Shown in pieces: positions 26,618 to 34,570 of a DNA stretch of 64,000 nucleotides. The notes beneath the pieces were generated by a model. The model had not been told where the DNA came from, searched no databases, and was given only the letters and a program-made list of their open reading frames with translations. The first letter of the stretch is position 1; every line of letters starts with the position of its first letter. A program made the translations under genes and the position numbers. This stretch comes from DATFVJ01 sp963727015 (GTDB lineage: Bacteria; Actinomycetota; Actinomycetes; Streptosporangiales; Streptosporangiaceae): the NCBI GenBank assembly GCA_963727015.1, contig CAVSEV010000005.1, forward strand, positions 744,001 through 808,000. The letters run 5' to 3'.

Positions 26618-26699
26618 TCCCTCACGTCCGGAACTCCCTCACGTTCGGAACCCCATCACGTTCGAAACCCCATCACGTTCGAACCCCATCACGTTCGAA
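26618..26699. repeat. five 16-17-bp direct repeats upstream of the HelD-like gene
   Basis: Units of the form CC(A/C)TCACGTTCGAACC recur five times head to tail, with small changes, ending directly at the gene's AAGGAG ribosome-binding site. Each has a TTCGAA or TTCGGA core. They may be an operator array or a leader minisatellite. They do not match the rifampicin-associated element I remember from actinomycete HelD promoters. Confidence 0.75.
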
Positions 26700-26710
26700 G
26701 GAGAAGCGTC

Positions 26711-28993
26711 GTGTCCGCCGCCAGGCAAAAAGACGAGGAGCTAGCCGACCCCCACCCTCGTGCTCAGCCCAGGCCACCCGGTCGCGGTTCCGCTGCGGCT
26801 TCCGGTCCAGCTGACGCGGTCCTCGCAGCCGAACGGGCTCATCTGCGTGCGTCCCGCGATTTTCTGCACCGCATGCGCGAGAACGTCCTTTCGCTCGAGG
26901 CCCTCGGCGGCGACCCCGTCTCCGAGCAATACCTGAAGGCCGATTTGTACCGGCGGGCGGAAGCGCTGAAGGACATTCCAGGGACCCCGCTTTTCTTCGG
27001 TCGTCTCAACTACCCAGGCCCGCCCGCCGAGCGTTTCCACATCGGCCGCCGTCACGTTCATGACCAGCAGGGCCAGCCGATGGTGATCGACTGGCGCGCG
27101 CCGGTGTCGCGCCCCTTCTACCGGGCGAGTTCCGCTGCGCCGATGGGGCTGTCGCTGCGGCGCCGCTTCGGCTTCTCGGGGGGCGAGCTCACCGCCTACG
27201 AGGACGAGGATTTCGCCGCCGAGCGGCCGGCAGGCCCGCCGGCCGGCCAGCCGGCCTGCGGTCCGGGCGGCGCCGTTACGAGCCGCATCCTGATCGAGGA
27301 GATCGAGCGGCCCCGGGTGGGCCCGATGCGCGACATCGTTGCCACCATCCAGCCCGACCAGGACGACATCGTGCGCGCGGAGGCCGGGCGGACGGTGTGC
27401 GTGCAGGGCGCGCCAGGCACCGGCAAGACCGCCGTCGGGCTGCACCGGGTCGCTTATCTGCTCTACGCCTACCCCGAGCGGATGCGCCGTGGCGGCGTCC
27501 TTGTGGTCGGGCCCAACCGTGCGTTTCTCGGCTATATCCGCGGCGTTCTTCCTGCTCTTGGCGAAATGGACGTGAGCCAGGTCACGGTGGCCGAGCTCGT
27601 GGGTGCCGCGGCACGAACCGCTGGCACGGCGGCTACGGCCGCAGGTCGCGCGCGGATACGCACCGCCGCGACCGCCCAGAAGGCCGCTGGCGATCCGGCC
27701 GAAGCAGAACGGATCAAGGGTGACGCGCGCATGGCCGAGGTCCTCCGCCGTGCGCTCTGGTCACACATCGCGGTTCCCGTCGACTCCGTGGTGCTCCCGC
27801 GTGGCGTGCGCCGCTGGCGTGTTCCCGGCTACGAGATAGCCGAGCTCGTGGCCGGTCTACGCGCGCGCGGCGTGCGCTACGGCGCAGGCCGTGAGCTACT
27901 GGCCCACCGCATCGCGCACGTGATCCTGACCCGCATGGAGACGGCGGGCGAACCGTGCGACGACAGGACGCACGACTCGGTTCGCCGGTCCAGGCCGGTG
28001 AAGGCCGCGGTCGACGCGACATGGCCGGCGGTGGACCCGGTGCGGCTCGTCATGCGCGTCCTTTCAGATGCGGGCCTGCTCGCCAGCGCCGCCGATGGCC
28101 TGCTGACGCCGGCCGAGCAGGAGGCGGTCCGCTGGATCACCCCGCCGCGCGGGCCGCGGTCGGCGCCATGGACACCTGCCGACGCCGTCCTCATCGACGA
28201 GGCCGCCGACCTCATCGAGCGGACGGCGAGCTTGAACCACGTGGTCGTCGACGAGGCTCAGGACCTGTCCCCGATGGAGTGCCGCGCCATCGGGCGCCGC
28301 TGCACCACTGGCTCGGCAACCGTGCTCGGCGATATCGCGCAGGGCACCACCCCGTGGGCGAGTCAGAGCTGGCAGGCGTTCCTTGGCCACCTGGGCAAGC
28401 CGGACGCCGACACGCACGTGCTCGACAGGGGGTACCGGGTGCCAAGGCAGATTATCGACTACGCCAGCCGCCTGCTACCACACATCGCGCCGGGCCTGGC
28501 GCCCGCGGCGTCGGTCCGCCAGGCGCCTGGGTCGCTTGAGATCGTCGCGGCCGAACCTGGCGCGCTCGGCGGCCGTGTTGCCGAGCTCAGCAGACGAGCT
28601 CTGGCGGAGCCAGGATCGGTCGGCGTGATCGGTGCTGACGATCATGTCTCGACGCTGGCAAGGTCGCTGGCAAAGGCGGGCCTGCCGCACGTCGTGCTCG
28701 GCGATGATGCCTGGCAGCCGGCCGCTGCTGGCCAGCCGGGCGCCGCAGGCCAGCCGGCCGCTGCTAGCCAGCCGGGCGCTGCAGGCCAGGATGCCGAAGC
28801 CGCCGCGCGGCTGGCGATCGTGCCTGTGACCCTGGCCAAGGGCCTCGAGTTCGACCAGGTCATCGTCGTAGAGCCTGCCAGAATCAGCGATACGGGCCCC
28901 AGCGGCCTGCGCCGTCTGTACGTGGCACTGACCCGGGCGGTTTCCCGCCTGTGGGTACTGCACGCGGAGCCGCTCCCCCCGCCGCTGCGATGA
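26711..28993 (+). CDS. HelD-like superfamily 1 ATPase/helicase, RNA polymerase recycling factor
   Basis: The 760-residue protein from GTG 26711 (RBS AAGGAG, 8 nt) has a coiled-coil N-terminus (ERAHLRASRDFLHRMRENVL) as in HelD. It then has LFFGRLNY and VIDWRAPVSRPFYRA, Walker A GAPGTGKTAVGLHR, Walker B VVVDEAQDLSPMEC and the motif-VI region RLYVALTRAVSRLWVLH. HelD binds core RNA polymerase, frees stalled complexes and in mycobacteria and Streptomyces can remove rifampicin. A short repeat (GQPGAAGQPAAASQPGAAGQ) lies in a loop before motif V. A general UvrD-like helicase is the alternative, but the N-terminus favours HelD. Confidence 0.85.
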   Translation: MSAARQKDEELADPHPRAQPRPPGRGSAAASGPADAVLAAERAHLRASRDFLHRMRENVLSLEALGGDPVSEQYLKADLYRRAEALKDIPGTPLFFGRLNYPGPPAERFHIGRRHVHDQQGQPMVIDWRAPVSRPFYRASSAAPMGLSLRRRFGFSGGELTAYEDEDFAAERPAGPPAGQPACGPGGAVTSRILIEEIERPRVGPMRDIVATIQPDQDDIVRAEAGRTVCVQGAPGTGKTAVGLHRVAYLLYAYPERMRRGGVLVVGPNRAFLGYIRGVLPALGEMDVSQVTVAELVGAAARTAGTAATAAGRARIRTAATAQKAAGDPAEAERIKGDARMAEVLRRALWSHIAVPVDSVVLPRGVRRWRVPGYEIAELVAGLRARGVRYGAGRELLAHRIAHVILTRMETAGEPCDDRTHDSVRRSRPVKAAVDATWPAVDPVRLVMRVLSDAGLLASAADGLLTPAEQEAVRWITPPRGPRSAPWTPADAVLIDEAADLIERTASLNHVVVDEAQDLSPMECRAIGRRCTTGSATVLGDIAQGTTPWASQSWQAFLGHLGKPDADTHVLDRGYRVPRQIIDYASRLLPHIAPGLAPAASVRQAPGSLEIVAAEPGALGGRVAELSRRALAEPGSVGVIGADDHVSTLARSLAKAGLPHVVLGDDAWQPAAAGQPGAAGQPAAASQPGAAGQDAEAAARLAIVPVTLAKGLEFDQVIVVEPARISDTGPSGLRRLYVALTRAVSRLWVLHAEPLPPPLR

Positions 28994-29045
28994 CTCAGAT
29001 GACGAAGTCACCCAGCCGCTCCAGCCACCCGAGTCACCCGCTCCA

Positions 29046-29957
29046 ATGACGCCCACCGAGCAGAGCGGCTCCGGCGATCTCGGTGGCCGCGGCGATCTCG
29101 GCGATCTCGGCGACCTTGCTCTCGTCGACCACCACTGTCACGGTGTCGTCACCACAGACCTCAGCCTGCGGGAATTCGAGCTGCTCAGCACGGAAGCGAG
29201 CATTCCTGCGCCGGCGGGCACCACGTTCTTCGACAGCCAGCTCGGGCTCAGCCTGCGCCAGTGGTGCCCGCCGGTGCTCGGCCTGGCACCGCACTCGGGA
29301 CCGGCCGAGTACCTGGATCGAAGGCGCGAGCTCGGCGCGGCCGAGGTCATCAGGCGCTTGCTGCGCGCCGCCAGGCACCCGGTGGTGACCCCGCCCAGGA
29401 CCCGAATTGAGGAGACTGTGCTCGACCTCACCCAGACCGCCGCGACTTTCGACGAGGCCATCGACTGGATCATCCGCGGATGCGGATCCCGCCGTACCAC
29501 GCCGGAGCGGCTCGCCGCAGCGATGCACGAACGTGCTCGAATGCGCTGGCGCGTCAAACTCGGGACCGCTGTCGGCGGCATCCACTCGATGCTCGAATAC
29601 CGCCATGTGTACGGTGTCGAGCGCCCGCACGGGTTGCCCCGGGGGACCCGCCAGGCAAGGGCCGTCAGGCGCGGACGCAGTCAGTACCGGGATCAGCTCT
29701 ATGAAGAGTTCGGCGTGTGCGTTGAGCTTGACGGGCAACTGGCTCATCCGGCGGCCGCGAGGTGGCGGGACATCAGAAGGGACAACGCGAGCGCCGCAGC
29801 GGGGCTGATTACCCTGCGATATGGCTGGGCTGATGTTACGCACCGTCCCTGCGAGGTCGCAGCGGAGATCGGGACGGTTCTCTCGTCGCGCGGCTGGACA
29901 GGTACACCGCGCCGATGCGGGCCCGCTTGCATGATCAGAGCGCTGAGTGCCGCATGA
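29046..29957 (+). CDS. chimeric ORF: amidohydrolase N-terminus joined to DUF559/AbiEi-like C-terminus
   Basis: Two unrelated halves share one 303-residue frame. Residues about 25-109 read LVDHHCHGVV, FELLSTEAS and CPPVLGLAPHSGPAEYLDRR, then RELGAAEVIRRLLRAA. This is the start of a FluG-like amidohydrolase (normally about 350-400 residues), with its metal HxH. From about 110, TPPRTRIEETVLDLTQTAA, WIIRGC, TTPERLAAAM, HGLPRGTRQARAV, YRDQLYEEFGVCVELDGQLA, RRDNA and ITLRYGW are the C-terminal two thirds of a DUF559/AbiEi-like protein, including the Vsr-like nuclease segment E-L-D-G. The join is near nt 29370. A deletion between two genes is the simplest explanation; activity is doubtful. Confidence 0.8.
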   Translation: MTPTEQSGSGDLGGRGDLGDLGDLALVDHHCHGVVTTDLSLREFELLSTEASIPAPAGTTFFDSQLGLSLRQWCPPVLGLAPHSGPAEYLDRRRELGAAEVIRRLLRAARHPVVTPPRTRIEETVLDLTQTAATFDEAIDWIIRGCGSRRTTPERLAAAMHERARMRWRVKLGTAVGGIHSMLEYRHVYGVERPHGLPRGTRQARAVRRGRSQYRDQLYEEFGVCVELDGQLAHPAAARWRDIRRDNASAAAGLITLRYGWADVTHRPCEVAAEIGTVLSSRGWTGTPRRCGPACMIRALSAA

Positions 29958-30236
29958 TCAGGTAAGAGCCCCGCGGCAAGGCTCGCGCCGCGCCTTGCCG
30001 CGCTGAGAAACCCGGCGCCCGGCGACCCCGCCCGGTACCCACCGCGAGGGCCGGCCTGCGGTACGGCGACCTGGCCCGCCGTCCAGCAAGCCGGCCGGGA
30101 CCAAGGCACAGGAGCACCGCCCGAGCGCCGTCGGATGAACCGGGCTCGTGTTACCTCACCAGCCGCGCAAGGGCCGCTTGCCGGGCAGCCTCGTCGCTGG
30201 CTAGCGGGCTCGTGGATGCTGCCTTACGATGCCACC

Positions 30237-30920
30237 GTGGCGGTGGAAGCGGTTATTTTCGACTGGGGCGGAACGCTCACGCCCTGGCACACGGTGGATC
30301 ACGGGGCGCTTTGGGGCGATGTGTGCGCCGCTCATCTCGCCGCCGCTTCCGCGGCCGAGGCCGCGTCAGCGCTCGTCGCCGCGGAGGCGGAGCTTTGGCG
30401 CAGCGCCGAGCGCGAACACCGGGGCGCGACCCTCGACGACCTGTTCGAGCACGCAGGCGTGCCCCCCGCCGACGCTCTGCTGGCGGCGTATTTCGCGGCC
30501 TGGGAACCGCACACGTTCACCGATCCGGATGTGCCGGGCCTGTTAAGGGACCTGCGTGCACGCGACATCAAGGTCGGCGTGCTGTCCAACACCTTGTGGC
30601 CCAGGGCGTGGCACGAGCAGATCTTTGCCCGCGACGGCGTTCTTGACCTGATCGACGGGGCCGTTTACAGCAGCGAACTCGGCCGGACCAAGCCACATCA
30701 GGCGGCGTTCAGCGCAGCCATGAACGCGGTCGGGGCGGCCGATCCAGGCGCATGCGTATTCGTCGGCGACCGGCTGTATGACGACATCTACGGTGCGCAG
30801 AGCGCGGGAATGCGGGCGGTGCACGTCCCGCACAGTTCCGTTCCGCGCTTCGACGGCGCGACGCCCGACGCGGTGATACACGAACTGGCCGAGATCAGGG
30901 CCGTGATCGACGCCTGGTGA
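30237..30920 (+). CDS. HAD-superfamily hydrolase
   Basis: From GTG 30237 the protein is 227 residues: AVEAVIFDWGGTLTPWHTVD (motif I, nucleophile D9), VGVLSNTLW (motif II), GRTKPHQAAFSAAM (motif III Lys) and CVFVGDRLYDDIYGAQSAGM (motif IV). The residue two after the nucleophile is Gly instead of Asp, as in many actinomycete HAD proteins, so phosphatase activity is likely but not certain. An alternative ATG lies at 30216. TACGAT at 30225-30230 ends 6 nt before the GTG, which would suit a leaderless transcript, and neither start has an RBS. Substrate unknown. Confidence 0.85.
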   Translation: MAVEAVIFDWGGTLTPWHTVDHGALWGDVCAAHLAAASAAEAASALVAAEAELWRSAEREHRGATLDDLFEHAGVPPADALLAAYFAAWEPHTFTDPDVPGLLRDLRARDIKVGVLSNTLWPRAWHEQIFARDGVLDLIDGAVYSSELGRTKPHQAAFSAAMNAVGAADPGACVFVGDRLYDDIYGAQSAGMRAVHVPHSSVPRFDGATPDAVIHELAEIRAVIDAW

Positions 30921-30934
30921 CGCCGCAGTTGCGG

Positions 30935-31249
30935 CTACTCGTGCGGGGCGGCCAGTACCTGGGCGACGCGGACGGCCGCGCGCTCGGCGTCGTCCGCGAC
31001 CGCGATCCGCTCCGCCCACGACCACCAGAACCACCACCGGCCGTCGCGTCCGCAGGCGGCGACGACGTGCTCGGCGAGTACGCTTGCCGCTGGGTTGACC
31101 ACGTGCAGGCTCGGGATCCGGCCCGCCGGCGCCTGGAGCGTCGCGCCTAGGCCACGGCGCGTGAGTTCGGCGGCGAGCGTCTCGAGATAGCTGTGCTGCA
31201 GCTCGGCGGTGCCTCGGGCCCGTTGAGCTTCCATTGTCATCGTAGTCAC
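30935..31249 (-). CDS. conserved actinomycete hypothetical protein, near the XRE-DUF397 module
   Basis: The 104-residue protein includes GTAELQHSYLETLAAELTRR, APAGRIPSLHVVNP and GRWWFWWSWAERIAVADDAE. It is soluble, helix-strand-Trp-rich, and resembles proteins often found beside Scr1-like XRE/DUF397 genes in actinomycetes. It is divergent from that module here (start 31249, RBS-like AGGGG). The upstream sequence contains an imperfect dyad, GTAGTCACCCCT at 31238 with AGGGTCGTGACTAC at 31273-31286, a possible operator. Function unknown. Confidence 0.7.
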   Translation of the reverse strand: MTTMTMEAQRARGTAELQHSYLETLAAELTRRGLGATLQAPAGRIPSLHVVNPAASVLAEHVVAACGRDGRWWFWWSWAERIAVADDAERAAVRVAQVLAAPHE

Positions 31250-31499
31250 CCCTAGTAGTTAGACAACCCCGTAGGGTCGTGACGACTACAGCATGCCCTC
31301 CGGGGTTGATCGTCTGCAACGTGCATTCGGAAATTCGCTTTGTTCTCTTTGAACTACTAATTAAGACCGAAGTTGATGGTCCACGTGCCCGAATCGTGGA
31401 TCGTAGGAATGAATGGCGCTAAATCGTGCAAGGCGGGTCGCGCCATGCGGCTGTTCTTGTTGAGCTGTGTGGCTATGCCTGTTGTCAGGGAGGTGACAG

Positions 31500-32354
31500 A
31501 TGCCGGACGGGCACAGTCCGACGGTGCGCCGCAGAAGGCTCGCGGCCGAGCTTCGGAGGTTGCGTGAAGCTGCCCGGCTGACCTGCGAGGAGGTGGGCGA
31601 GCATCTCGAATGCTCCGCGTCCAAGATCAGCCGGGTGGAGACCGGGCGGGTTTCTGTCGCACCGCGCGATGTGCGCGACATTCTCGCCCTATATGGCGTC
31701 ACAGGCGAAGAGCGCGAAGGGCTACTGCAGCTAGCCCGCGATTCGCGGCAAAAGGGCTGGTGGCATGCCTATAGCGATACGATGCAGCCCTGGTTCGCTA
31801 CCTACGTCGGGCTGGAGGCGGCAGCCTCGGAGATCCGAAATTTCGAAGTCGATCTTATTCCGGGCCTGCTGCAGACCGAGGACTATGCCCGTGCCGTGAT
31901 CCGCGGCGGAAGTGTGAATGCGACGAATGAAGACATCGAGCGCGGGGTAGCACTCAGGATGGAGCGTCAGCCCCTGCTTACCCGTGACGGCCCGCCGGAA
32001 CTCTGGGTTGTCATTGACGAGGCGGCCCTGCGCCGCCGGGTCGGCGGCCCAGGCGTGATGCGCCTCCAACTGGATCACCTGCTTGAGCTAAGCGCCCTTC
32101 CTAATGTCACGATTCAGGTGCTGCCCTTCGGCGCTGGCGCTCACCCGGCAATGGGAAACCCATTCGCGATCCTCGGGTTTCCTGAGCGAGCCGACCCCGA
32201 TGTCGCCTACATTACCGATCTCACCAGCTGCCTGTACGTGGAGAACAACGAGGAGGTGGATCGCCATAACCTGATCTTCAACCACCTGCGTGCCACGGCG
32301 CTGTCCCTCGGCGACACGGCCGCATTCATCGTAACTATCCGCAAGGAGCTTTAA
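31500..32354 (+). CDS. XRE-family regulator with DUF5753 (WhiJ/Scr1-like)
   Basis: The 284-residue protein has an N-terminal helix-turn-helix (about 15-70; LREAARLTCEEVGEHLECSA, SKISRVETGR) and a C-terminal DUF5753 region (about 100-275; FEVDLIPGLLQTEDYARAVI, RMERQPLLTRDGPPELWVVI, LPNVTIQVLPFGAGAHPAMG). A strong AGGGAGGTGA ribosome-binding site precedes ATG 31500. The DUF397 gene follows after 23 nt. In Streptomyces such pairs (whiJ clusters, scr1/scr2) regulate development or antibiotic production, with the small protein modulating the DNA-binding partner. The gap upstream is unusually AT-rich for this window and probably holds the promoter. Confidence 0.92.
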   Translation: MPDGHSPTVRRRRLAAELRRLREAARLTCEEVGEHLECSASKISRVETGRVSVAPRDVRDILALYGVTGEEREGLLQLARDSRQKGWWHAYSDTMQPWFATYVGLEAAASEIRNFEVDLIPGLLQTEDYARAVIRGGSVNATNEDIERGVALRMERQPLLTRDGPPELWVVIDEAALRRRVGGPGVMRLQLDHLLELSALPNVTIQVLPFGAGAHPAMGNPFAILGFPERADPDVAYITDLTSCLYVENNEEVDRHNLIFNHLRATALSLGDTAAFIVTIRKEL

Positions 32355-32377
32355 CCATCGATCGAGAGGTGCGACAA

Positions 32378-32587
32378 ATGACCGCGTCTGATCTTGTTCG
32401 CGCGGCCTGGCGGAAGAGTTCCTACAGTGCCCATGCCAACAGCAACTGCGTGGAGGTTGCTATGGCTGGCCGCACCGTCGCTGTCCGCGACTCCAAGAAC
32501 CCGGATGAGGTTTATCTCGCCTTTGCAAGTGGCGAATGGCGAGCTTTCATCCGCGGCGTCAAGGAGGGCAGGTTCGACCTTGCGTAG
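32378..32587 (+). CDS. DUF397 small partner protein
   Basis: The 69-residue protein starts MTASDLVRAAWRKSSYS and contains NCVEVAMAGRTVAVRDSKNP and WRAFIRGVKEGRFDLA, the full DUF397 pattern. GAGAGG lies 8 nt before the ATG at 32378. It is co-transcribed with the XRE regulator. A 20-21-bp duplication covers its last codons and stop, so the sequence encoding FDLA-stop appears twice. Confidence 0.92.
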   Translation: MTASDLVRAAWRKSSYSAHANSNCVEVAMAGRTVAVRDSKNPDEVYLAFASGEWRAFIRGVKEGRFDLA

Positions 32588-32612
32588 GTCCATTCGACCT
32601 TGCGTAGGGTCC
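32573..32612. repeat. 20/21-bp tandem duplication across a stop codon
   Basis: TTCGACCTTGCGTAGGTCCA is followed at once by TTCGACCTTGCGTAGGGTCC. The first copy holds the DUF397 stop (TAG). The second copy is downstream and differs by one inserted G. The duplication leaves the protein unchanged because the first stop still works. Confidence 0.85.
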
Positions 32613-32632
32613 ACACGTGACGCGTGTGAACT

Positions 32633-33109
32633 TTAGCTAGGGGTTCCCCGGCCTGCCGCGTGCGGGGACTGCCGAGCCACAGCGCTTCGCGGCAGTCCGG
32701 GGAACGCGACCGTCGCGCTCCGCCACTGGGTGGCCCGCACCGCGGCGTCCTGCATGGCGAGGGCGCCGAAGGTGCGCAAGTTCTCGTCTTGCATGGCCGC
32801 AAGCCCTACGAGACCAAGGTAGCCGCGGGTGACCCCGTCCTCGAGCGCAGCCGCGAACGCTGCTGCGGCGGGCGCGGTGGTAACGGGAAAAGGTAGCCGG
32901 TACGCGGCGGCGGCCGCCACGGGTACGGCGCCCTGCGCGGCTAGCATCGCGGCAAGCTGGTCACGCTGCGCCCGGTGGGCGTTCCAGTCGCTCAGTGCCT
33001 CTTCCTGCTGAGGCCCGCTCAGGTGCGCGCCCGCGACCCCGTAGCCATACACGGCCGCGTGCTCGGCAGCGAGCGCGTTCTGCAAGGCTTCGATCGCGGC
33101 TGGTGTCAT
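32633..33109 (-). CDS. DUF4439 ferritin-like protein
   Basis: The 158-residue protein begins MTPAAIEALQNALAAEHAAVYGYGV and has LSDWNAHRAQRDQLAAMLAA, then ALEDGVTRGYLGLVGL. It forms a four-helix ferritin-like bundle with E-x-x-V-Y-G-Y-G and H-R-x-x-R-D signatures of DUF4439. Usual length is about 140-150 residues. In actinomycetes this family sits next to rimP on the opposite strand, as here. Metal binding is not established. The ATG at 33109 has AGGCGG directly before it with no spacing, so the start is only probable. Confidence 0.85.
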   Translation of the reverse strand: MTPAAIEALQNALAAEHAAVYGYGVAGAHLSGPQQEEALSDWNAHRAQRDQLAAMLAAQGAVPVAAAAAYRLPFPVTTAPAAAAFAAALEDGVTRGYLGLVGLAAMQDENLRTFGALAMQDAAVRATQWRSATVAFPGLPRSAVARQSPHAAGRGTPS

Positions 33110-33236
33110 CCGCCTGTCCCGTATCCCGGCCCGTATCCCCGGCCCGCGTCCCGGCGTGCGGCGCAGCCATATGCGGCGCGGCCACACGCGGCGTCGCTGT
33201 ATGCGGCGGTGTATGCGGCATCGGTGTACCGCGGCG

Positions 33237-33746
33237 TCACTGTAGCCCTCCGCTCGCCAGCACGGCTACGTGCGTCGCCCCGCATGCGGCGATGCTCGCG
33301 AGCAACTGCGCAAGCGAAGGTGTGACCGTCCGCAGTTGCGTCACGAGTCTAGCGGCGGCTCCGCGTTCGGCGGATCGCAGCGCCTCGAGGGCGGCGGCGG
33401 TGCTCTGCGCCGACGACGGCGGCACAGGCGGCGCACTTCCTGTCCGCCGGGAGCGCGGAGACGAACGGCCAGGATTGATCAGCCTCCGCTGCAACGCCGC
33501 GAGATGGGCGGCGTTGTCGGCGAGCAGGGGATCGAGCGGCCCGGCGAGCTGTGGGTGGGTCGCGATCACCCGGGTGTACAGAACGACCATGCTCTTCTTC
33601 ACGGCGATCGCCTCGCGCAGGATCGCCACATCCGACGCCGGGCGTGGCGCCGTGCCACCTGCCACGGCCCGGCAGCCTTCCGCTGCGAGCAGGGGTACGG
33701 TGAGCGACGCGGCGAGTACAGAACGCCGGGTGGCGCCGCCGTTCAC
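33237..33746 (-). CDS. ferritin-like lipoprotein, twin-arginine type
   Basis: The 169-residue protein has an N-terminal TRRSVLAASLTVPLLAAEGC: twin Arg, a hydrophobic stretch and a lipobox-like A-E-G-C, so it is probably a lipid-anchored export substrate. The mature part is helical (REAIAVKKSMVVLYTRVIA, PLDPLLADNAAHLAALQRRL), with a low-complexity loop near the middle. It belongs with the DUF4439 gene downstream on the same strand. The 127-bp gap between them is rich in short GC repeats. Function unknown. Confidence 0.72.
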   Translation of the reverse strand: MNGGATRRSVLAASLTVPLLAAEGCRAVAGGTAPRPASDVAILREAIAVKKSMVVLYTRVIATHPQLAGPLDPLLADNAAHLAALQRRLINPGRSSPRSRRTGSAPPVPPSSAQSTAAALEALRSAERGAAARLVTQLRTVTPSLAQLLASIAACGATHVAVLASGGLQ

Positions 33747-33958
33747 CGGAGGACCTCCTGACGCGGCGTAATGCCGCGAGACGTGCTAGTAATAGCAGGC
33801 TGACAGCCTTCGGAAACAGGATGTAAGCATTTCATGGCGGTCCGGCCCAGACCGGCGCGACCCTCGCTACACCTGGAACCCGATCTACGCCACCGGGTCC
33901 GGATAGGCTAGGTCGCGGCAGGACAACACGCCTGCGGGCGCTTGGCGAGGAGGTCGTG

Positions 33959-34570
33959 ATGCGCGCTGGCTCCCGTCACCCACCTGCGCATCCGGGCCTC
34001 AGCGGTGAGGGCAACGGCGGCGAGGGCACGGGCGGCGATCACAACGGACGCGATAGCAACGGCGGCGATCGCCACGGCGGATCGCGCGAGGCGGCCCGCT
34101 TGGCCGCCCTCGAGCGGCTGGCTGAGCCTGTAGCACGGGCCGCCAGCATGGATCTTGAGGCGGTCGAGCTCATCCGGGCGGGCCGACGCCGGGTGCTGCG
34201 GATAGTGGTGGACGCGGATAACGGAGCCGACCTCGATGAGATGGCCCTGGTCAGCCAGGCGTTTTCGGCCGAGCTTGATGCCGCTGGGATCATGGGTGAG
34301 ACGCCATACACGCTCGAGGTCACCTCGCCAGGCGTGGACCGGCCCCTCACCCAGGCGCGGCACTGGCGGCGGGCCGTGGGCCGGCTGGTCAGTGCCCAGC
34401 TCAGCGGCGGCACGCAGGCCGTGTCCGGCCGGGTGATGGCGGCTGACGACGAGGGCGTGGTCCTCGACGTCGAGGGTGACCAGCGCGCTTTCGGCTTCAG
34501 CGAACTCGGACCCGGGAAGGTCCAGGTGGAGTTCCGCCGCGACGACATGGGGGAGTCTCGTGGACATTGA
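33959..34570 (+). CDS. rimP: ribosome maturation factor RimP
   Basis: The 203-residue protein helps 30S subunit assembly. It has RLAEPVARAASMDLEAVEL, ADLDEMALVSQAFSAELDA, PYTLEVTSPGVDRPLTQARH (the RimP signature) and a C-terminal SH3-like part. A Gly/Asn/Asp-rich, repeat-like N-terminal extension of about 40 residues is unusual. ATG 33959 has GAGGAGG 6 nt upstream; GTG 33956 is closer than ideal. It begins the large + strand operon and overlaps nusA. Confidence 0.95.
   Translation: MRAGSRHPPAHPGLSGEGNGGEGTGGDHNGRDSNGGDRHGGSREAARLAALERLAEPVARAASMDLEAVELIRAGRRRVLRIVVDADNGADLDEMALVSQAFSAELDAAGIMGETPYTLEVTSPGVDRPLTQARHWRRAVGRLVSAQLSGGTQAVSGRVMAADDEGVVLDVEGDQRAFGFSELGPGKVQVEFRRDDMGESRGH

Noticed and set aside
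31373..31567. Short forward frame before the XRE gene
   Set aside because: It overlaps the XRE start, whose AGGGAGGTGA site is far stronger, and has no recognisable content.
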